This document shows, piece after piece, positions 58,791-64,000 of a stretch of DNA of 64,000 nucleotides. This stretch comes from Diphasiastrum complanatum (lineage: Eukaryota; Streptophyta; Lycopodiopsida; Lycopodiales; Lycopodiaceae), in assembly GCA_029204225.1 (NCBI GenBank), contig CM055109.1, positions 39,641,592 through 39,705,591 of the forward strand, in the 5' to 3' direction. How positions within the stretch are numbered: the first letter of the stretch is position 1; each line of letters opens with the position of its first letter. The translations under genes were made by a program, and so were the position numbers. The notes beneath the pieces are model-generated. The model made no database searches and was not told the DNA's origin. It was given only the letters and a program-made list of their open reading frames with translations.

Positions 58791-59329
58791 GCTGACTCGA
58801 TTTCTCATCAAAGTTAACTTGAACCAATCAGAGTGCCAATCAAGATCAATCACGGTTTAGTTGTGAGCAAGGTGAAGTTAGAAAAATACCCTTTTTCACA
58901 AATCATACAAGCTCGTCGTTTATAGTTTGAAAATGAATTTAACGTGGAGCCCGGAGCCCAACTCGGCATCTTTCTTTTTTATTTTGGATTTCGTTTGGTA
59001 AGCTCTTACTGGGCTAAGATTTTCAAAGGCAGTTAAGGTTTTTGGGTAAGAGAAAGAAGTTTTTTTGAAATAATTTTCTCACTTATGTTGTTGTTTTATG
59101 AAAAAATTAAAACCTTAAGTAACAGAAACTTGGACATCAAAACTCATTAAAATACGACATGTTTTTGAATTTCTGCATTGTTTTTTTCCTACGTAAATTT
59201 CTAATTAAGTTTGTTATGCTTTGCCCATTCTGAAGTAGAAGATTGGATTAATAGGTGGTCAGGCTGTTTTAGCTTGCATAATGTTTTGGAGGATAAGCAG
59301 ATTTTGTGAGTCTAGAGGATAGGGCTTCC

Positions 59330-60420
59330 TCCTAGTGGAGGGAACTACCTACGAAATCGACAACTTGGGTCGGATTCCTAAAGGAATTCAATAAGGCTTT
59401 TGTTGCCATGGACGACTTGGAGATTATCTCCATTTTATCAACTATTAGATGGGCAACTATGTTGGACATGTATGTCCAAGAATTGATGGGCTGTTGATCG
59501 CAACTTGGCTCAGTGACAATTCGTGTTTGGATTGGCCGCCGAATATCATAATGAGTGCAAGCACAATGTCCTCCATACAATTGAGAATGCTATTTGAGTA
59601 GCGAAAGCCTATGATGGCACCATGGTGACCTCGAGTAAGCAGGTACATAGACAAATTTCCTCAAAATATAAAATTGAGAAATCAATTTTTTATTTTTGAT
59701 GAATTGGATGTCGTGGCACATTAGAAAAATAAAGGGTGATGATAAAAGATAAAGCATGGAAACTGGTGATAAATTATGATTCTTGCTTCTGATGCAATAA
59801 ACTTGGGCATCGTGCAAAATGGTGTTTCAAGCGGAAGAACAAGTCATGAAATGCAGTGGTGATGGAATTTCTCGCAAACAAACTTGAGAATGATTTAATT
59901 GGGGATTGTGCTTGTTCTTGTAATTTTAGCACGTTATCTTTCTATCCTAATCATTTGTTTCGTGGTTGAGGCAAGATAAAAGGAAAGAAAATCAATGTTT
60001 TGCTGGATTTAGGAAGCACTCACAATTTTATTAATGCTTGGCTTATATAAAACTTTAGGGGCCCACCATGGCTAGCGATCATCGAGATGTGGTCCATTTG
60101 GCCTCTGGACCGAACACGGAGATATGGGATGTAAAAGTTTCCGATTTGGAGCTTCATATGTAGGAATATAAAGTCTTTCATTCCATGTCACATCGTACTG
60201 ATGTAATTCTAGGATATGTGTGATTTTACAATAGATGAGATACTCTAGATAAAGATTCTAAAAACCACTCGTTGTTATTTAAAGATTATAATGGTAAAAT
60301 TATCTCTATTTTTGGAAAGATTAATGTACTGCCATCGTCAATGGTTTCTTCGGTCGAAGTAATGGAAAAAATTAGTAATTGCAATTATGAGTTGTGACAT
60401 CTTGTTTGTAAAGTCTACAT
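59330..60420 (+). pseudogene. Ty3/gypsy gag-protease remnant
   Basis: Downstream of the primer-binding site, frames give a Gag-like segment (RWATMLDMYVQELMG), then a CX2CX4HX4C zinc knuckle CF*CNKLGHRAKWC with TGA (59790-59792) in a position where Trp is usual, then an aspartic protease NVLLDLGSTHNFINAW near 59985-60040. The protease keeps the catalytic Asp but has Leu where Ser or Thr is usual. The sequence then continues as TDVILGY, the usual end of this protease. No reverse transcriptase follows; copia sequence starts at about 60490. Confidence 0.78.
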
Positions 60421-60489
60421 TGCATTGTGATATTGCAAATCAACATGATGAGAATGTGTTTTATAAGTTGTCAGATCAACTATTGATGT

Positions 60490-62105
60490 TCAAGACGCAA
60501 TTATGACATTGCTATCAAGTCTGCCACTTACATATGAAAAATGGATGATGATTATTACGAAACACTTAGATTTAACTCTCTCAAGAATAATCGCTATGTT
60601 GTTGCAAAAAGACAATTGAAGAAGCGTTGACAGCTCTTCAAATTCAATATCGCATGCTCTATATGTAAACAAAGGCGCTAAACATCAGATAAAGAAAAGC
60701 TCTAACTTATCGAATCAAAAGTCAACACAAAGTCAAGAGCAATTATTGAATCCACAGTAAAAGAAGAAGATATTATTCTATAAGTATTGCAAACGCACTA
60801 ATCATGAGATTCAAGGTTGTAGGATATTGAAAGCATAGAAATCCAACAAGAAGCAATTAGATCCACAGGCGAATGCAATTTTAGCTACGTCGCAATCTTC
60901 AGTTCACAACATGGATGAAGGAGCATTTATGATCAAAGATCAAAAAGCGCAAATCAATAATGCTTGGTATCTGGATTTTGAAATCACTCAACATATGACC
61001 AGTCATTTGAACATTTCCATTCTTATACGCCTTACAGTACAAAAAAATTTGTTCATCTTGGCGATGATAATATACACTATCGAAGGTGAAGACACTGCAA
61101 GATTGAAATTCCAGCATGATCAATTCAAGTTACTATCGAATGTTTTATATACCTAAACTATCGACAAATCTGTTATTAGCCTAGTAAGCAGAATCATTGA
61201 TTTAGATCATAGGGAAGAATTTGAATATGATCAATGCCAAATCTATTAAAATTATATTTATAGTGTTCCCAGGCAACGGACAACGCTCACGCTGTGATGG
61301 GCAGCGTGATCACTACCCAGGACCATTTTTTTTGAAATTTTTTTTCATGTTTATTTTTTCGGGCAGCGGTCGCGTTGCCCCACGGGTAGCTTGATCCTAC
61401 CTAGAAAACAAACTCTCCATTTTTCAAATTTTAATCCTCCCCTTTGCCCACCTGCCCAAAACCCTTCCCTGTCCGCCCAAAACGCATGCTTGCCCGCACA
61501 CTTGCAAGCTCACATCACTAGTTATCGATAGAAAAAATAAGTTCCTTGCACTCGGAAAGAGGCTTGGATACTTATATAAACTGATTCATTGTTATTTTGA
61601 CACAAGTCAAGCCTTGAATAGTTTTGTTCTAGTCAAAAAAGCATTACTTTGGCTCTATAGATCAGGTCACTTGAATCACACATTTGTATTGAACATGTTT
61701 AGACAGTTCTTACATTGATCTAGATTACCTAGACAAGAAGATCGACCTCCTTTTCTGTCATAGCTGCATTGTTGGAAAGCAAACTAGGATTCCATTTAGA
61801 TCGAGTCATAAGCATGCATCAAAAAATGTTCTAGATGTTGTTGATTCAGATATATGTGGCCTGATGCAAACTTTATCGTTGCTTGGTGCAAAGTACTTTA
61901 TTTTTTTTATTGACGAATTTTCAAGAAGAACAATTGTTTATTTCATTAAGCAGGAATCAGAAGCTTCAACCTCTTCAAACAATTCAAAGAGCATGCAAAA
62001 CTTGAAACTGGTAAAAGAATTAATGCACTCAGGTCAGACAATGGGGGAGAATCCATCTCAAACGAATTCAATGAGTATTGCTTTAGCAAAGGCATTGAGA
62101 AACAT
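60490..62105 (+). pseudogene. Ty1/copia gag-protease-integrase remnant
   Basis: Order: Gag end (LLSSLPLTYEKWMMIITKHL), degraded zinc knuckle (FYKYCKRTNHEIQGC), dead protease (AWYLDFEITQHMTSHL in place of the usual LDSGATQHMTS), pre-integrase (LGKRLGYLYKLIHCYF), and integrase pieces (DSDICGLMQTLSLLGAKYFI, then INALRSDNGGES and SKGIEKHR). It ends at about 62105 inside the integrase core. It is a sister of the minus-strand remnant at 9780-11330. A GC-richer segment interrupts it at about 61262-61525. Confidence 0.83.
61262..61525. repeat. GC-richer insert in the copia remnant
   Basis: Copia coding stops near 61260 and resumes near 61530. Between them lie CAACGCTCACGCTG, GGGCAGCGTGATCACTACCC and, in partial inverted copy, GGGCAGCGGTCGCGTTGCCC and GGGTAGCTTGATCC, separated by T-rich DNA. 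Partly palindromic, non-coding, perhaps a small insertion; ends and target duplication not resolved. Confidence 0.45.
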
Positions 62106-62149
62106 AGGTAAGCTTGAGCGGGGTAGAAAAAAGTGAACATAATTCCTTT

Positions 62150-62770
62150 ACTCTCTCCCCAAAGCTCCTCCTCTTCCTCATGCAAAAAGGACAAGTGGGG
62201 CCCAAGAAAGGCCCCAAGTGTCTTCTCTAGCTCCTTCTCACCATGTGGGGCCACCAAATGGTGCCACATGTCCCATGGATCCCAATAGAACATTAAACTT
62301 AGTTAAGGCCCTTTCTCCCTCCTCCAACTCCTACATACCACAATTCTCTCCTCTACTTTGGAGATCTGCAGGTACAGATAGGGAGGAGGAGAGAATTATG
62401 AACTCAAAAGGACAACCACACCAAGATTTGTTTAGTTGCATCTTTTAAGTAAAAAGATTTCATAAGGTTCCATAAGATCTTCAACTTAGAGCTTATAGTT
62501 CCACTTAGGAAGTAATTTACAACTTATAAAAATTGTTTACAAGGCTTATTGATCACAACCTTCTTCTAGGAGGGCGCACCTCATGGCCCAAACCAAGAAC
62601 AAAGGTACTAAAAGGTACCTGGAGAGAGAGGAGTACACACTTACTCAACTCCCTACTTCCCTCCATAAAGAACCTTTCCAAAAAAGCATTTGTTGAAGTG
62701 GTATGCATTCAATGAACACATACAATTTTCGCCAATGTGTCATTGCTCTAAATGAAGCCAATCACTTTAA
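62150..62770. other. Intergenic DNA, no gene seen
   Basis: Only short frames without motifs. A CACATG(T)GGGGCC-type word recurs near 62190-62270. Confidence 0.4.
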
Positions 62771-63540
62771 AATGGATGATTTTTACTATTTTCCAAAGCT
62801 AAAAGTGCAATGAGACTCTTGACCTTTATTTCATCGAGTTTACTAGACTATTTAGCTTTTGGAGCATTTACAATTTGACGCCTTTTTCTAGAACCCAAAT
62901 AAATCTCACGTTCTTTATTTTGCAGAGGGGTTAAAGCCTCTGTTTGTTGTGGAACGGCACAGGAATCAACTGTCGTTGTTGGAATTTAAGATCTGAATGG
63001 CTAGTGAAACTCTTCAGACAAGTTTGCATCTCCCAAGTTAAGCAAACTTAACTTTTGCTCTTCAAAAAAATCCATCTACCAATGTCGATCAAACTCGTCA
63101 AAGAATTGGTATGCTGCTTGAATGGTCGTTTCCAAAAAGTTCAATGCCACAAATGGATCAACTAGATGACATTCTCCTTGAGCTTTTTGCTCTTCTAGGA
63201 TATAAGTTAGATGACACAAAGGTGCAAGGTTAACTTGAGAAGAAGACACGCTTTGTAAAAAATGGACTTCTTCGAAAGGCAACCAAGTAACAGAGTTTGT
63301 ATTGAAATACACTTTAGACTGCAAAGCGTCGTTGAATATAAGAGCTCCAACCAAATGAACTTGAATAAAATATGCTTCGTTTAGATTCTCTGGCACCCTT
63401 ACAAAATGTGGTAGAAGCATTTTCTTTTGATCCATCCCATTGATTACGAGACCCAAGTACTTTTGAGGAATCTCCAAACACTTTTTTTTGTGTTTTGTAA
63501 GTTTTTTCTGTTGTTTGTTGCTCTCCGTGGATTTAAAGCG
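62770..63540 (-). pseudogene. Decayed protein-coding stretch, unrecognised
   Basis: One minus-strand frame stays coherent from about 63530 to 62770 with only a few stops. It starts Lys-rich (KQQKKLTKHKKKC), continues through the 133-codon open part 63477-63076 (IPQKYLGLVINGMDQKKM, FVRVPENLNEAYFIQVHLVG, FFDEFDRHW), then after TAG reads MDFFEEQKLSLLNLGDANL, and after two more stops TEALTPLQNKEREIYLGSRK. Stops are TAG, TAG, TAA and TAG. It resembles no family I know; transposon origin is likely given the setting. Confidence 0.45.
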
Positions 63541-63544
63541 ACTT

Positions 63545-64000
63545 TGTAATGTCCACTAAAGGAATCACACAAAAAAATTGATTTAGTAAATTGAAAACCT
63601 AAAAGAAATTTCAAATGACTATTCGAAAAAATAACAAAATTTAATAATTGTCAAAGATTTTTTTCTTGAGTTTTTGTTTGTTCTCTGAGCGCTTTCCATT
63701 GCTCACATATGGTACAAACAGACGTTTTGGATTTTTTGAGGATTTTCACAAGACCAAAATAATAAAGTCAACTTAATGAATTCAAAATATCGGTGCTATG
63801 CAATTTCCTTACAGGGATTATTAACCAATCCAAATTACACCACAATGTCACATTTACCTACACGTGTCTCATTTTCTTCCTCCCTTAGATATTTCCCGGT
63901 TATCCAAAAAATTTCATCAGCGAAGGCATCAAAAATTCCCTTGACACAAGTAAATGTTAGGCTATTTCCATTTTGACCACCCTAGTTCATTTTCATTACT
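63545..64000. other. Window end, no gene seen
   Basis: AT-rich DNA without a recognisable frame or element. Confidence 0.4.

Overview
This is nuclear DNA of a land plant with a transposon-rich genome. The evidence is a split plant-type lipase gene with GT-AG introns, plant-type LTR retrotransposons of both Ty3/gypsy and Ty1/copia lineages, a plant-type hAT transposon, LINEs and long (GA)n microsatellites. The species cannot be told from the sequence. Introns of 11.2 and 5.1 kb suggest a large genome (gymnosperm, fern or another large-genome plant), but that is inference. I see no bacterial, organellar, CRISPR, rRNA or tRNA features.

Layout. 1-12 kb: a minus-strand gypsy gag remnant, the 3' end of a plus-strand LTR element, and a complete 6.8-kb non-coding LTR element (LARD I, 5-bp target duplication) inserted in it, then a decayed minus-strand copia remnant. 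12-17 kb: a 138-bp (GA)n tract, AT-rich DNA with diffuse AATATTGATC repeats, an isolated GC-rich 107-bp hairpin, and coding-like debris that may be a dead host gene. 17-19.3 kb: a LINE scrap and a gypsy/copia/gypsy chimera. 19.4-29.0 kb: a copia element split by a 5,095-bp hAT transposon with an 8-bp target duplication. 29.5-35 kb: gypsy and LINE remnants and a minus-strand copia-type LTR. 36.2-56.3 kb: an apparently intact lipase class 3 (DAG-lipase-like) gene on the plus strand whose eight recognised exons stay in frame across seven introns. Its fourth intron holds LINE fragments, a hAT-like miniature element and a second LARD; its fifth holds a LINE array separated by (GA)n tracts. 57.7-64 kb: an LTR with 81-bp repeats, a primer-binding site, gypsy gag-protease and copia gag-integrase remnants, and an unrecognised decayed protein-coding stretch.

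The only gene that looks functional is the lipase. Everything else is mobile DNA in nested layers: hAT into copia, LARD I into an LTR, LARD II into a LINE, and that LINE in the lipase intron. Many remnants are broken by TGG to TGA, CAG to TAG or CGA to TGA changes, as expected from deamination of methylated cytosine. The most unusual signal is a LINE family whose 3' ends are (TC)n rather than poly(A), with copies bounded on both sides by (GA)n/(TC)n microsatellites, suggesting insertion into microsatellites.
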